The translations under genes and the position numbers were made by a program. The notes under the pieces were generated by a model. That model saw nothing but the letters and a program-made list of their open reading frames with translations, was not told the DNA's origin and ran no database searches. From Anaerolineae bacterium (GTDB taxonomy: Bacteria; Chloroflexota; Anaerolineae; B4-G1; SLSP01): DNA of 5,874 nucleotides. Of the stretch, positions 1 through 5,244 are shown in pieces. The stretch's first letter is position 1. Each line of letters begins with the position of its first letter. Location: contig JAIOSN010000217.1 of assembly GCA_021107605.1 (NCBI GenBank), positions 1-5,874 of the forward strand, read 5' to 3'.

Positions 1-1
1 C

Positions 2-13
2 ATCACCTCCTTT
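2..13 (-). promoter_or_regulatory. Perfect Shine-Dalgarno for the next operon gene, off the left edge
   Basis: Read on the minus strand this is AAAGGAGGTGAT, a full complement of the usual 16S rRNA 3' end. It lies 17 bases past the stop codon of the MalG-type permease. An ATG occupies positions 3-1 but overlaps the Shine-Dalgarno, which is too close for normal initiation, so the real start codon probably lies a few bases beyond the window. It shows that the sugar-transport operon continues with at least one more gene. In such operons this could be a substrate-binding protein, a glycosidase or a sugar-modifying enzyme, but nothing here identifies it. Confidence 0.7.
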
Positions 14-30
14 AATCACAGCTGAAATTA

Positions 31-1353
31 TTAACCCTTGAGACCAGTAGTAGCAATGCCTTCCGTAAACTGTTTCTGGGTAAAGAAATATAGAACCAAG
101 ATCGGAATAGTGGTGATGACAGACCCGGCCATAGTCAACTGGGTTTCTGCCGCAGCCTCCGAGATAAAATTAGACAAACCTACCGTAACCGGTCTCCATG
201 CCTCTGTATTGGTGACGATGATGGGCCACTGCAATGAGTTCCAAGCCCAGATACCGTTAAAGATCACTATTGACATCAACGGCGCCTTAGATAAGGGCAC
301 CACAATCTGCGTTAAGAAGCGTAGATGTCCACAGCCATCTATCAGCGCGGCATCATAGAGCTCGTCCGGAATCTGCGCAAAGAATTGCCGCAAGAGAAAG
401 ACGCTAAAGGCATTGATCATAAACGGGATCGTCAACGCAGTCCAGTTATCATACCAGGCATTGGTCATTCCAAAAGTGGCTTGGAATATCTCGTCCAATT
501 TAATGATGATCAGGTAGTTGGGGATGAGCGTCACGGCCCCAGGAATCATATAAGTAGCCAGATAAAGCGAAAAGATCAGATCTTTGCCGGGGAATTTCAT
601 GCGCGCAAAGGCATAGGCGGCCAAGGTGCTCGTTACTACTACCCCCGCAACGGTGAGCAAGGTGGTGATTGTACTGTTACGCATGTAACGCGCGAAGTTC
701 GCTTCCCGCCAGGCGGAGATATAGTTGTGCAACAACATGTATCCCCCGTTCCAGGACTCTCTCACTACAAATTTATCTGGATCGGAGTTCACAACTCGGA
801 AGTGCGGCCCCCAGCGTCCCCGGTCGGCCCCCGCATAGTTTGGCCCGCCGAGTTCGTCTCCATCAAGTCGTGTCACGAACTGATCAACGATCTTGGAATC
901 CACGGTAAGCAAGTAGGCGTCATAATTGACTTGCTCATCGTTGGTAGTATCGGTTGCCAGGATATTTACGTTGAAGGGCACTGAGAAATCTGCCTTCGCC
1001 AAGCGTCGTGCCACGTAACGTGAAACTGATTCCACCGGGATGGCGCCCTCTAAGGGAGGACTGAAGGAGCGGGGAACATTCTGCCATCCTTCCGCCGGCC
1101 GCATAGGAACGGTCAGGTCTTGAGTAGCGGGTCGCTCCAGGTAAGGGCTGGCCGATAATCCCGCCGGCCAGAAAATCTTGGCGCCATGTTCCCCATACGT
1201 TTTAACGGAGGTCAATAACATCCAGAGAAAGGGCACAATGGCAATGACCGCACCGATAGTCAGGATGAGATATAAGAGACCTCTGGAGATAGCTTCACGC
1301 AGTTGATAACTCTGTAAATTTTTCTCTACAGGAGCTTGCACCAAGTTAGCCAT
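31..1353 (-). CDS. Carbohydrate ABC transporter permease, MalG-type, with a large insert after TM1
   Basis: This is the second inner-membrane permease of a CUT1-type (maltose-family) sugar importer, forming the channel with the MalF-type partner encoded just upstream. The 440-residue protein has TM1 at about 25-50 and a MalG-like core from about 208: HNYISAW, FARYMRNS (220-227), TM2 226-250 ending AAYAFAR, TM3 about 258-283, TM4 about 305-325, TM5 about 356-376 and TM6 about 405-425. The ATPase-contacting EAA loop is present as DAALIDG (334-340) with the conserved IVVP at 350-353. The end, GIATTGLKG, is typical of MalG proteins. Usual family length is about 270-300 residues; the excess is a hydrophilic insert at about 62-205, predicted outside the membrane. 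The start is supported by GGGAGA (minus strand, 1361-1366) seven bases upstream. It overlaps the MalF-type gene by 8 bases, indicating co-translation. The substrate cannot be read from the sequence. Confidence 0.93.
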   Translation of the reverse strand: MANLVQAPVEKNLQSYQLREAISRGLLYLILTIGAVIAIVPFLWMLLTSVKTYGEHGAKIFWPAGLSASPYLERPATQDLTVPMRPAEGWQNVPRSFSPPLEGAIPVESVSRYVARRLAKADFSVPFNVNILATDTTNDEQVNYDAYLLTVDSKIVDQFVTRLDGDELGGPNYAGADRGRWGPHFRVVNSDPDKFVVRESWNGGYMLLHNYISAWREANFARYMRNSTITTLLTVAGVVVTSTLAAYAFARMKFPGKDLIFSLYLATYMIPGAVTLIPNYLIIIKLDEIFQATFGMTNAWYDNWTALTIPFMINAFSVFLLRQFFAQIPDELYDAALIDGCGHLRFLTQIVVPLSKAPLMSIVIFNGIWAWNSLQWPIIVTNTEAWRPVTVGLSNFISEAAAETQLTMAGSVITTIPILVLYFFTQKQFTEGIATTGLKG

Positions 1354-2554
1354 AGAAAACTCTCCCTTCAGAAATGCGTTTCTGAACCCAAGTTAGACTC
1401 AGCAGTACGCCAGTTAAGACAAAGGCCAGCGCAGAAGCGTATCCAAACCGATTGCCGGACCAAAAATTCTTCCAGATCAACATACTAGTGGTCATCGTAG
1501 TCCCTCTAGGCGCACCGATCGGGCCGACGACGCTAGTCATCACGTAGATATGATTGAAGGCGCGGAAAGTACCTAACACCCCCATCATAAGTAAAAAGTA
1601 CGTGGTGGGTGAGACTAAGGGGATAGTTATATTCCGTAATATCTCCCAGCGATTAGCGCCATCAATCGTAGCGGCTTCATAGAGTGAATGCGGGATGTTT
1701 CCCAGGCCGGCCATATAGATGACGGTATTGTAACCCACGTAAGTCCAGATGTTGTAGATGATCACAGCGACCAACGCCAAACTGGGGCCGCCAGCCCAAT
1801 CGGGCAGTGAGAGTCCCACTAAATTACCCAGATAAACACCAATGGGAGTTGCTTCAAAGAGCCATTTAGGGACGTTTTCGGCGGGCATGCCCAACGTGAC
1901 CAGCAGTAGGTTGAGCAAGCCCCGGCGCGGCTCGTAGATCGACTGCCAGACAGCGGCGGAGGCCACCGTGACTGTCACGTAAGGTAAGAAGTAGAGAATC
2001 CGCCAGGTCGTTTTGCCTCGGATATTCTGAAAGAGAACCGTAGCCAGCAGAAAGGAGATAACAATCTGGAAGGGGACGGTGCCCAATGAATAGTAAGAGG
2101 TAATCAAGAGTGCAGTGAAGAGGTCCTCATCGCCATTGACCAACATCTGTGGGAAACCCAGAACAAAACCTAACCCCCCGACGATGAGCAGGAAAGCAAA
2201 GAATGCCTTGAAAAGGGTTATTTTAGCCGAATCCTCACTTTGGATTTTGCGCCAGAGCATCCAAGAGCCGGCCAACAATCCCAAACCACCTAGCGTAAAG
2301 AGCGCATCTTGGGGAGTGCCTAACGCTTTAAGGTAGTTGCCCAAACCTATAAAATCCCCCTTGCGAATACGCCATTTATGAAAACTAATGTAGAGCGCGT
2401 ATCCTATGGGGAAGAGACTGAAGACGAACAAGATAAAGGTGCCGGGAAGAAGAAAGAGGTAAGCTCGCAAAGCTTCACGCAGATAGCGTTCCCTCCGTCC
2501 TGAAAACAATGAATGTTCTGAACCGACATCAACAAGTTGCTCTGTTGCCGCCAT
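1346..2554 (-). CDS. Carbohydrate ABC transporter permease, MalF-type, with two extra membrane segments
   Basis: This is the first permease subunit of a CUT1-type sugar ABC importer and the first visible gene of the minus-strand operon. The 402-residue protein has TM1 at about 31-56 (LFLLPGTF, a typical MalF/UgpA-type start), then FIGLGNYLKAL (68-78). Two hydrophobic stretches at about 84-101 and 113-133, separated by a charged linker, follow; they are not in the usual family plan. The conserved core resumes at about 145: TSYYSLGTVP, ILYFLPYV (186-193), a segment at about 257-281, the EAA loop EAATIDG (293-299) with ITIP (309-312), and final TM segments at about 316-336 and 372-390. Usual length is about 290-320 residues. 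AGGAGG (minus strand, 2560-2565) five bases before the ATG fixes the start. The stop codon lies inside the MalG-type gene. Substrate unknown; the ATPase and binding protein are not in the window. Confidence 0.93.
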   Translation of the reverse strand: MAATEQLVDVGSEHSLFSGRRERYLREALRAYLFLLPGTFILFVFSLFPIGYALYISFHKWRIRKGDFIGLGNYLKALGTPQDALFTLGGLGLLAGSWMLWRKIQSEDSAKITLFKAFFAFLLIVGGLGFVLGFPQMLVNGDEDLFTALLITSYYSLGTVPFQIVISFLLATVLFQNIRGKTTWRILYFLPYVTVTVASAAVWQSIYEPRRGLLNLLLVTLGMPAENVPKWLFEATPIGVYLGNLVGLSLPDWAGGPSLALVAVIIYNIWTYVGYNTVIYMAGLGNIPHSLYEAATIDGANRWEILRNITIPLVSPTTYFLLMMGVLGTFRAFNHIYVMTSVVGPIGAPRGTTMTTSMLIWKNFWSGNRFGYASALAFVLTGVLLSLTWVQKRISEGRVFYG

Positions 2555-2559
2555 TTTGG

Positions 2560-2565
2560 CCTCCT
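2560..2565 (-). promoter_or_regulatory. Ribosome binding site of the MalF-type permease
   Basis: AGGAGG on the minus strand, five bases upstream of the ATG at 2554. It supports that start over the other ATG codons nearby. Confidence 0.75.
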
Positions 2566-2608
2566 AAGAAAAAAATTACAAGTCCCAAAGCACAAACTAC
2601 AACTTACT

Positions 2609-2636
2609 ATCATACAAGGTTTTTGTCAAATGACGA
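2609..2636 (-). promoter_or_regulatory. Candidate promoter for the sugar permease operon
   Basis: On the minus strand TATGAT (2614-2609, five of six matches to TATAAT) has TCGTCA (2636-2631, four of six to TTGACA) 16 bases upstream. A perfect TTGACA also occurs at 2629-2624, but it is only 9 bases from TATGAT and has no good -10 at 16-18 bases, so which -35 is used is unclear. The location, 55-82 bases upstream of the MalF-type start in AT-rich DNA, fits. Inferred from consensus matching only. Confidence 0.35.
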
Positions 2637-2637
2637 A

Positions 2638-2735
2638 TGACTATCGACTACCCAATATCATCAAGATAAGACCTCCGAGGTCTCTGGTCAGTACCTTAAC
2701 TTAATGATATGGATCGACTGCCTGACTATCGACTA
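2638..2735. repeat. Degenerate GACTATC heptamer repeats in the divergent intergenic region
   Basis: The 13-base string TGACTATCGACTA occurs at 2638-2650 and again at 2723-2735, where the heptamer GACTATC is present twice in tandem (2724-2737). A partial match, GGATCGACT, lies between them at 2711-2719. The 15-base palindrome at 2669-2683 sits inside this interval. The pattern resembles a degenerated short-period repeat. It could also be a pair of regulator sites, as it lies between divergent genes, but the tandem structure favours a simple repeat. Confidence 0.55.
2669..2683 (+). repeat. 15-base dispersed palindrome, copy 1
   Basis: AGACCTCCGAGGTCT is a perfect 7-base inverted repeat around a single central base. 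Exact copies occur at 5096-5110 and, in reverse complement, at 5160-5174. It lies between the divergent operons, where a regulator operator would be possible. Its recurrence in an unrelated intergenic region argues for a dispersed repeat instead. Confidence 0.8.
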
Positions 2736-2745
2736 TCTACATTCT

Positions 2746-2773
2746 TTGCCTTACTCCCAAAACGTGCTAAGAT
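2746..2773 (+). promoter_or_regulatory. Candidate promoter for the plus-strand membrane protein and methyltransferase genes
   Basis: TTGCCT (2746-2751, four of six to TTGACA) is followed after 16 bases by TAAGAT (2768-2773, four of six to TATAAT), which is preceded by TGC, an extended -10 signature. GATAAT at 2771-2776 is an alternative -10. The start codon is 41 bases downstream of TAAGAT. Inferred from consensus matching. Confidence 0.4.
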
Positions 2774-2803
2774 AATTTCACTGAGACCTTTATCTAACTG
2801 TCT

Positions 2804-2808
2804 GGAGG
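2804..2808 (+). promoter_or_regulatory. Ribosome binding site of the membrane-anchored protein
   Basis: GGAGG lies six bases before the ATG at 2815. A nearer ATG at 2810 is in another frame and only one base from the Shine-Dalgarno, so 2815 is the start. Confidence 0.75.
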
Positions 2809-2814
2809 TATGAA

Positions 2815-3402
2815 ATGGAAGCAGCGCAGGAAACTCGTAAATTTCATTTTTGGCCGGCGTTCAAGAACTTCGCCATCATCTTTTCCTTTGTGGTGAATTT
2901 CATCCTGGTGTTGGTGCTACTACTCTCACCGGGACCGCTGCTGATGGCCAAAGCGCAACTTGCTGAACCGCTCTTGAATGACTTGGATGCGGCCTTTGAG
3001 GCTTTGGGTGAGACAGAGATCCAAACCACGGTTGACATCGACGCTGAGATTCCGGTGCAATTCACCTTGCTGCTCAACCAGGTGACGGATGTGGTTTTAG
3101 TCGAAGAAGTCCCGTTGAACGCCCCTGCTACCTTTCAACTCCCCGGTTGGGGCGGTTCCATCCACGGCATGGTCAGCTTGAACTTGCCTGTAAGCATGAC
3201 TCTCCCCGTAGCCTTGAGTTTAGAGGTGCCTGTCGATGAGACCGTCCCGGTGCAGATGGAAGTGGATGTGATAATTGGCTTGAACGAAGCGGGGATGGGC
3301 CCGGCGATCGAACAGTTACGCGGCGTCTTCAGCCCCATTAACGTTAGCCTCCAGAGCTTGCCCGATACTCCGGCCGGATTTCTGAAGAAGGCAGATGAAT
3401 AA
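2815..3402 (+). CDS. Membrane-anchored strand-rich protein of unknown function
   Basis: I do not recognise a named family. The 195-residue protein has a basic, aromatic N-terminal stretch (1-16), one strongly hydrophobic segment at about 17-38 acting as a signal anchor, and a mostly extracytoplasmic remainder. A short helix-like stretch (about 46-66, AQLAEPLLNDLDAAFEALGE) is followed by repeated alternating hydrophobic segments rich in V, P, L and T. The motif IPVQFTLLL (79-87) recurs as VPVQMEVDV (144-152), and SMTLPVALSLEVPV (127-140) has the same character, suggesting internally repeated beta structure. There are no cysteines and no catalytic motif visible. The start is fixed by GGAGG. Its last 8 bases overlap the methyltransferase start, so the two are probably co-translated. 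The role is unknown; an extracytoplasmic structural or interaction domain is a guess. Confidence 0.85.
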   Translation: MEAAQETRKFHFWPAFKNFAIIFSFVVNFILVLVLLLSPGPLLMAKAQLAEPLLNDLDAAFEALGETEIQTTVDIDAEIPVQFTLLLNQVTDVVLVEEVPLNAPATFQLPGWGGSIHGMVSLNLPVSMTLPVALSLEVPVDETVPVQMEVDVIIGLNEAGMGPAIEQLRGVFSPINVSLQSLPDTPAGFLKKADE

Positions 3403-4293
3403 ACGGCCAATTTGCGACTACGAAGGCTCACGTTACCGCACTGAATTCTGGACGGCGGCGCGAGATTATGAGGACCACGTGGAGCGCGTGGCATTGCGAG
3501 CACTCCTGCCTCCCACGGGCCGCACGCTGGTCGAGATTGGAGCGGGATTTGGGCGGCTAGGCGATCTTTACCAGGGCTACGAGACCGTCGTCTTCATGGA
3601 TTACGCGCGCACACAGCTGGAGCAAGCCGTAGCCCGTTGGGGCGAGGGTGGGATAGGCGGGGAACCCCACTATCGTTACGTGCAGGCGGATTTCTACGCG
3701 TTGCCCTTTGTCGCCGGACTTTTCGACGCGGTGACGCTGATTCGTACTCTCCATCACGCTACCGATGCGCCTGCCGTACTGCGCGAGATCAGTGAGTCGC
3801 TGGCCCCGCAAGGAGTTCTCGTACTAGAGTTTGCCAATAAGCACAATCTAAAAGCGTTGGGACGTTATCTCCTCCACCGCCAAGCGTGGTCGCCCTTTGA
3901 CCATGAGCCGGTAGAATTTGTAGAACTTAACTTCGATTTTCACCCCAATGGATTGGGGAACAATTGCGCCGCCTCCGGCTGGAGCGTGAAGCGGTGCGTA
4001 CCGTCTCCCATTTCCGCTCAGGTTTTTTGAAGCGCTGGGTGCCCACCCGCTGGCTGGTAAAGTTGGATGCGTTGGTACAACCGACCGGCGCGCTTTGGCA
4101 GTGGTCGCCCAGCGTCTTTCTGCGTGCCCGCGCCAGCCAGGAGAAATCCCCTGCAAAAAAGGGCGACTTCTTTCTCTGCCCAGCTTGCAAGGCAGACCTG
4201 GAGGCGCCTACTCCTCACGAATTTCATTGCGCTAACTGCGGCAATAGCTGGCGGAAAGAGGGCGCGATCTACAATTTCAGAAATCCGGTTTGA
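3395..4293 (+). CDS. SAM-dependent methyltransferase with C-terminal zinc ribbon, interrupted by a frameshift
   Basis: This is a class I (Methyltransf_11-like) SAM methyltransferase; the substrate is unknown. Motif I is VEIGAGFG (46-53), the acidic end of strand 2 is D69 in FMDY, D99 of QAD would contact adenine, and FDAVTLIRTLHH (110-121) with LAPQGVLVLEF (136-146) are the later strands. As sequenced, the first frame continues past P184 into an unrelated tail and stops at 4028-4030. The frame one base back carries on at once with Q-W-I-G-E-Q-L-R-R and runs to 4293. The break is in the C run 3943-3946: one extra C would give FHPQWIGEQL and a 299-residue protein. This may be a sequencing or assembly error, a real inactivating mutation, or, less likely, a -1 ribosomal slip. 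The start ATG lies inside the previous gene, with weak AGAAGG at 3386-3391. Confidence 0.8.
3946..4293 (+). CDS. C-terminal part of the methyltransferase in the shifted frame, with Trm112-like zinc ribbon
   Basis: This is the continuation of the methyltransferase after the frame break, not an independent gene. The earliest possible separate start is a TTG at 3964, with no Shine-Dalgarno. It begins QWIGEQLRRLRLEREAV, the helix and strand expected late in this fold. It then has a basic, aromatic stretch and ends in CPAC (C262 and C265 of the repaired protein), HCANCG (C279, C282) and EGAIYNF. The two CxxC pairs and the final acidic-aliphatic-aromatic pattern resemble Trm112-like zinc ribbons, which in other proteins activate or partner methyltransferases. 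Finding it fused here in cis supports reading the two frames as one gene. Confidence 0.75.
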   Translation, partial: QWIGEQLRRLRLEREAVRTVSHFRSGFLKRWVPTRWLVKLDALVQPTGALWQWSPSVFLRARASQEKSPAKKGDFFLCPACKADLEAPTPHEFHCANCGNSWRKEGAIYNFRNPV

Positions 4294-4335
4294 GCAAGTG
4301 AGCGATAAAGCGAGTAAACGGGTGAGCGAAAAGCA
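4291..4335 (+). repeat. Degenerate GTGAGCGA-type short repeat after the methyltransferase stop
   Basis: From the TGA stop onwards the sequence reads as imperfect units: TGAGCAAG (4291-4298), TGAGCGATAAA (4300-4310), GCGAGTAAACG (4310-4320) and GGTGAGCGAAAAG (4321-4333). Units share GAGC/GCGA cores at a spacing of about 8-11 bases. It looks like a decayed simple repeat. No rho-independent terminator is evident here. Confidence 0.4.
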
Positions 4336-4375
4336 AAAAATCCTCGTGTGATTGTAGTCGCGCTTCCTAAAAATG

Positions 4376-4418
4376 ATTTGCGATTTGCTGATTTGTCAGG
4401 CGGGCACATGTCGCAAAT
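4376..4418. repeat. 8-base inverted repeat in the convergent intergenic region
   Basis: ATTTGCGA (4376-4383) and TCGCAAAT (4411-4418) are exact reverse complements with a 27-base loop. The left arm is embedded in a triplet of GATTTG units (4375-4394). It lies between convergent genes, but the long loop and lack of a T tract make it a poor terminator. The rest of 4294-4497 contains only the other repeats listed and no gene. Confidence 0.4.
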
Positions 4419-4430
4419 GGAGACCGGCCC
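4402..4430 (+). repeat. Left arm of the inverted repeat bracketing the PH-like gene
   Basis: The core GGAGACCGGCCC (4419-4430) is the exact reverse complement of 4948-4959. Allowing one- and five-base gaps, the match extends outward through TGTCG and GGGCAC, giving 23 matched bases with the right arm at 4948-4970. The arm lies 67 bases past the stop of the PH-like gene. Confidence 0.7.
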
Positions 4431-4443
4431 AAGCTAGCGAACC

Positions 4444-4479
4444 AAAAAAATCAGTCTTTATCTGCGTTAATCTGCATCC
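4444..4479 (+). repeat. 35-base dispersed repeat, copy 1 (TATCTGCGTTAATCTGC type)
   Basis: An A run, TCAG, then TTTATCTGCGTTAATCTGC and ATCC. It matches 5200-5234 at 31 of 35 aligned positions in the same orientation. Internally it holds a short tandem: ATCTGCGTTA followed by ATCTGCATCC. It ends 18 bases before the stop codon of the minus-strand PH-like gene, a position equivalent to that of copy 2. Confidence 0.75.
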
Positions 4480-4497
4480 CATTTCTTTGCACGAACC

Positions 4498-4920
4498 TCA
4501 AGGCACTTTCAGTGCCGCCAGTAGCTGCTCCGGTTCATCCGTGCCGAGACGGAACTCTTTTCCAGAACGGAGCTCAATCTCGATGGCCTGCAACCCAGCG
4601 ATATTGTACAGCCAGCCATGTGGCGTCATGTGGATCCCCCAGCCGTAATACCACGGGTTCCTGACGATTTGGGCACGGACAATCTCCTTGAGGGGAATCT
4701 GCTTCCTGATGATCCCCACACCAAACCAGAACTCAAGAGAGCCAGTTTCTACTTGCACGGTCAGCGCGTAAAAGAGAAGCAGAGTTACCAGGAGCAGCAA
4801 GAGCATCACGCCGTACCAGAGTTGCTCACCGATGTACGCCGTCACCGCCAGAGCCACGCCCGCGCCCAGCGAGAGAGCTAAAATCAAGTAGTTAAATTGG
4901 GTATGCCGATAAGTTTCCAT
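4498..4920 (-). CDS. Two-helix membrane protein with a PH-like domain
   Basis: The 140-residue protein has two hydrophobic helices at about 11-30 and 34-54 joined by a very short loop (GEQLW), followed by a soluble domain of about 85 residues. That domain has the run of strands expected of small bacterial PH-like (DUF304-type) proteins: LEFWFGVGIIRKQIPL (62-77), EIVRAQIVRNPWYYGWGI (79-96), a glycine-aromatic turn HGWLYNIAGL (101-110), AIEIELRSGKEFRLGTDEP (112-130), and a terminal helix EQLLAAL. By topology the domain is cytoplasmic. No enzymatic residues are seen; a membrane-associated scaffold or binding role is inferred. The Shine-Dalgarno is weak (AGAGG at 4931-4935, ten bases away). It is convergent with the methyltransferase, stands alone, and is bracketed by an inverted repeat (4402-4430 and 4948-4970). 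Confidence 0.82.
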   Translation of the reverse strand: METYRHTQFNYLILALSLGAGVALAVTAYIGEQLWYGVMLLLLLVTLLLFYALTVQVETGSLEFWFGVGIIRKQIPLKEIVRAQIVRNPWYYGWGIHMTPHGWLYNIAGLQAIEIELRSGKEFRLGTDEPEQLLAALKVP

Positions 4921-4947
4921 CCTTAGTTTACCTCTATCTGCTATACG

Positions 4948-4970
4948 GGGCCGGTCTCCCGACAGTGCCC
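4948..4970 (-). repeat. Right arm of the inverted repeat bracketing the PH-like gene
   Basis: GGGCCGGTCTCC (4948-4959) followed by CGACA and GTGCCC is the reverse complement of the left arm at 4402-4430, lacking six bases present there. It lies 27 bases upstream of the PH-like start codon. It is followed by a run of C (4968-4974). Confidence 0.7.
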
Positions 4971-5001
4971 CCCCATAAATTTGATTGTCGAGAGCTCTGT
5001 C

Positions 5002-5052
5002 CGTGTTGCGTATGGCGTGTTACGTAAAGCCTCTCCAAACGGAACACGCAAC
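5002..5052. repeat. CGTGTTGCGTA-type direct and inverted repeat cluster
   Basis: CGTGTTGCGTATGG (5002-5015) is repeated 14 bases on as CGTGTTACGTAAAG in overlapping register (5016-5029), with 11 of 14 matches. An inverted arm, AACACGC (5043-5049), pairs with GCGTGTT (5015-5021) around a 21-base loop, and ACGCAAC (5046-5052) can instead pair with GTTGCGT (5005-5011). It looks like a dispersed hairpin-forming repeat. The whole gap 4921-5244 shows no gene, only repeats. Confidence 0.55.
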
Positions 5053-5095
5053 CCGCTACTAAAAATTCAACCCAAATGAAACGCACCCTGTTACT

Positions 5096-5110
5096 AGACC
5101 TCCGAGGTCT
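5096..5110 (+). repeat. 15-base dispersed palindrome, copy 2
   Basis: AGACCTCCGAGGTCT, identical to the copy at 2669-2683 and the exact reverse complement of 5160-5174. Flanking bases differ between copies, so the shared unit is just the 15-mer. Confidence 0.8.
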
Positions 5111-5135
5111 TGATACAGCCTACCCAGACCGAGAT

Positions 5136-5154
5136 TTCGCCACCAAGCGGCGAA
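5136..5154. repeat. Small hairpin between the paired palindromes
   Basis: TTCGCC (5136-5141) and GGCGAA (5149-5154) form a 6-base stem with the loop ACCAAGC. It lies between the two oppositely oriented 15-base palindromes and may be part of the same compound repeat. No T tract follows on either strand, so it is not a clear terminator. Confidence 0.45.
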
Positions 5155-5159
5155 TGAGT

Positions 5160-5174
5160 AGACCTCGGAGGTCT
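5160..5174 (-). repeat. 15-base dispersed palindrome, copy 3 (inverted)
   Basis: AGACCTCGGAGGTCT on the plus strand, the reverse complement of copies 1 and 2, as shown by the central base G instead of C. With copy 2 it frames a 79-base segment (5096-5174). Confidence 0.8.
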
Positions 5175-5199
5175 GCAATGGGCCGGCCTGAGTAGTAAC

Positions 5200-5234
5200 A
5201 AAAAATCAGCATTTATCTGCGTGAATCTGCGTCC
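5200..5234 (+). repeat. 35-base dispersed repeat, copy 2 (TATCTGCGTGAATCTGC type)
   Basis: An A run, TCAGCA, TTTATCTGCGTGAATCTGC and GTCC. It differs from 4445-4479 at four of 35 positions and has the same orientation. It ends 10 bases before the stop codon of the minus-strand DUF3048 gene. Confidence 0.75.
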
Positions 5235-5244
5235 GCTAAAAAAT

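Noticed and set aside
1..13. Plus-strand CATCACCTCCTTT resembles the 3' end of 16S rRNA
   Set aside because: The bases after it are the end of the permease gene. On the minus strand it is simply a perfect Shine-Dalgarno in an operon junction.
325..984. Long plus-strand open frame of 219 codons opposite the MalG-type gene
   Set aside because: It is antisense to a well-supported permease, has a low-complexity charged composition with no recognisable domain, and lacks a convincing ribosome binding site. It is a shadow frame.
1147..1170. Inverted repeat CTGGCC ... GGCCAG with a 12-base loop
   Set aside because: It lies inside the MalG-type coding region without a T tract; probably chance.
3848..4227. 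Several minus-strand frames over the methyltransferase 3' half
   Set aside because: They overlap each other and the zinc-ribbon coding segment, are arginine- and cysteine-rich in the manner of antisense frames, and lack Shine-Dalgarno sequences.
4376..4418. Terminator for the convergent genes
   Set aside because: The 8-base stem has a 27-base loop and no T tract, so it was listed only as an inverted repeat.
4294..5244. CRISPR array
   Set aside because: Repeats are few, of different families, irregularly spaced and partly inverted, with no regular spacers.
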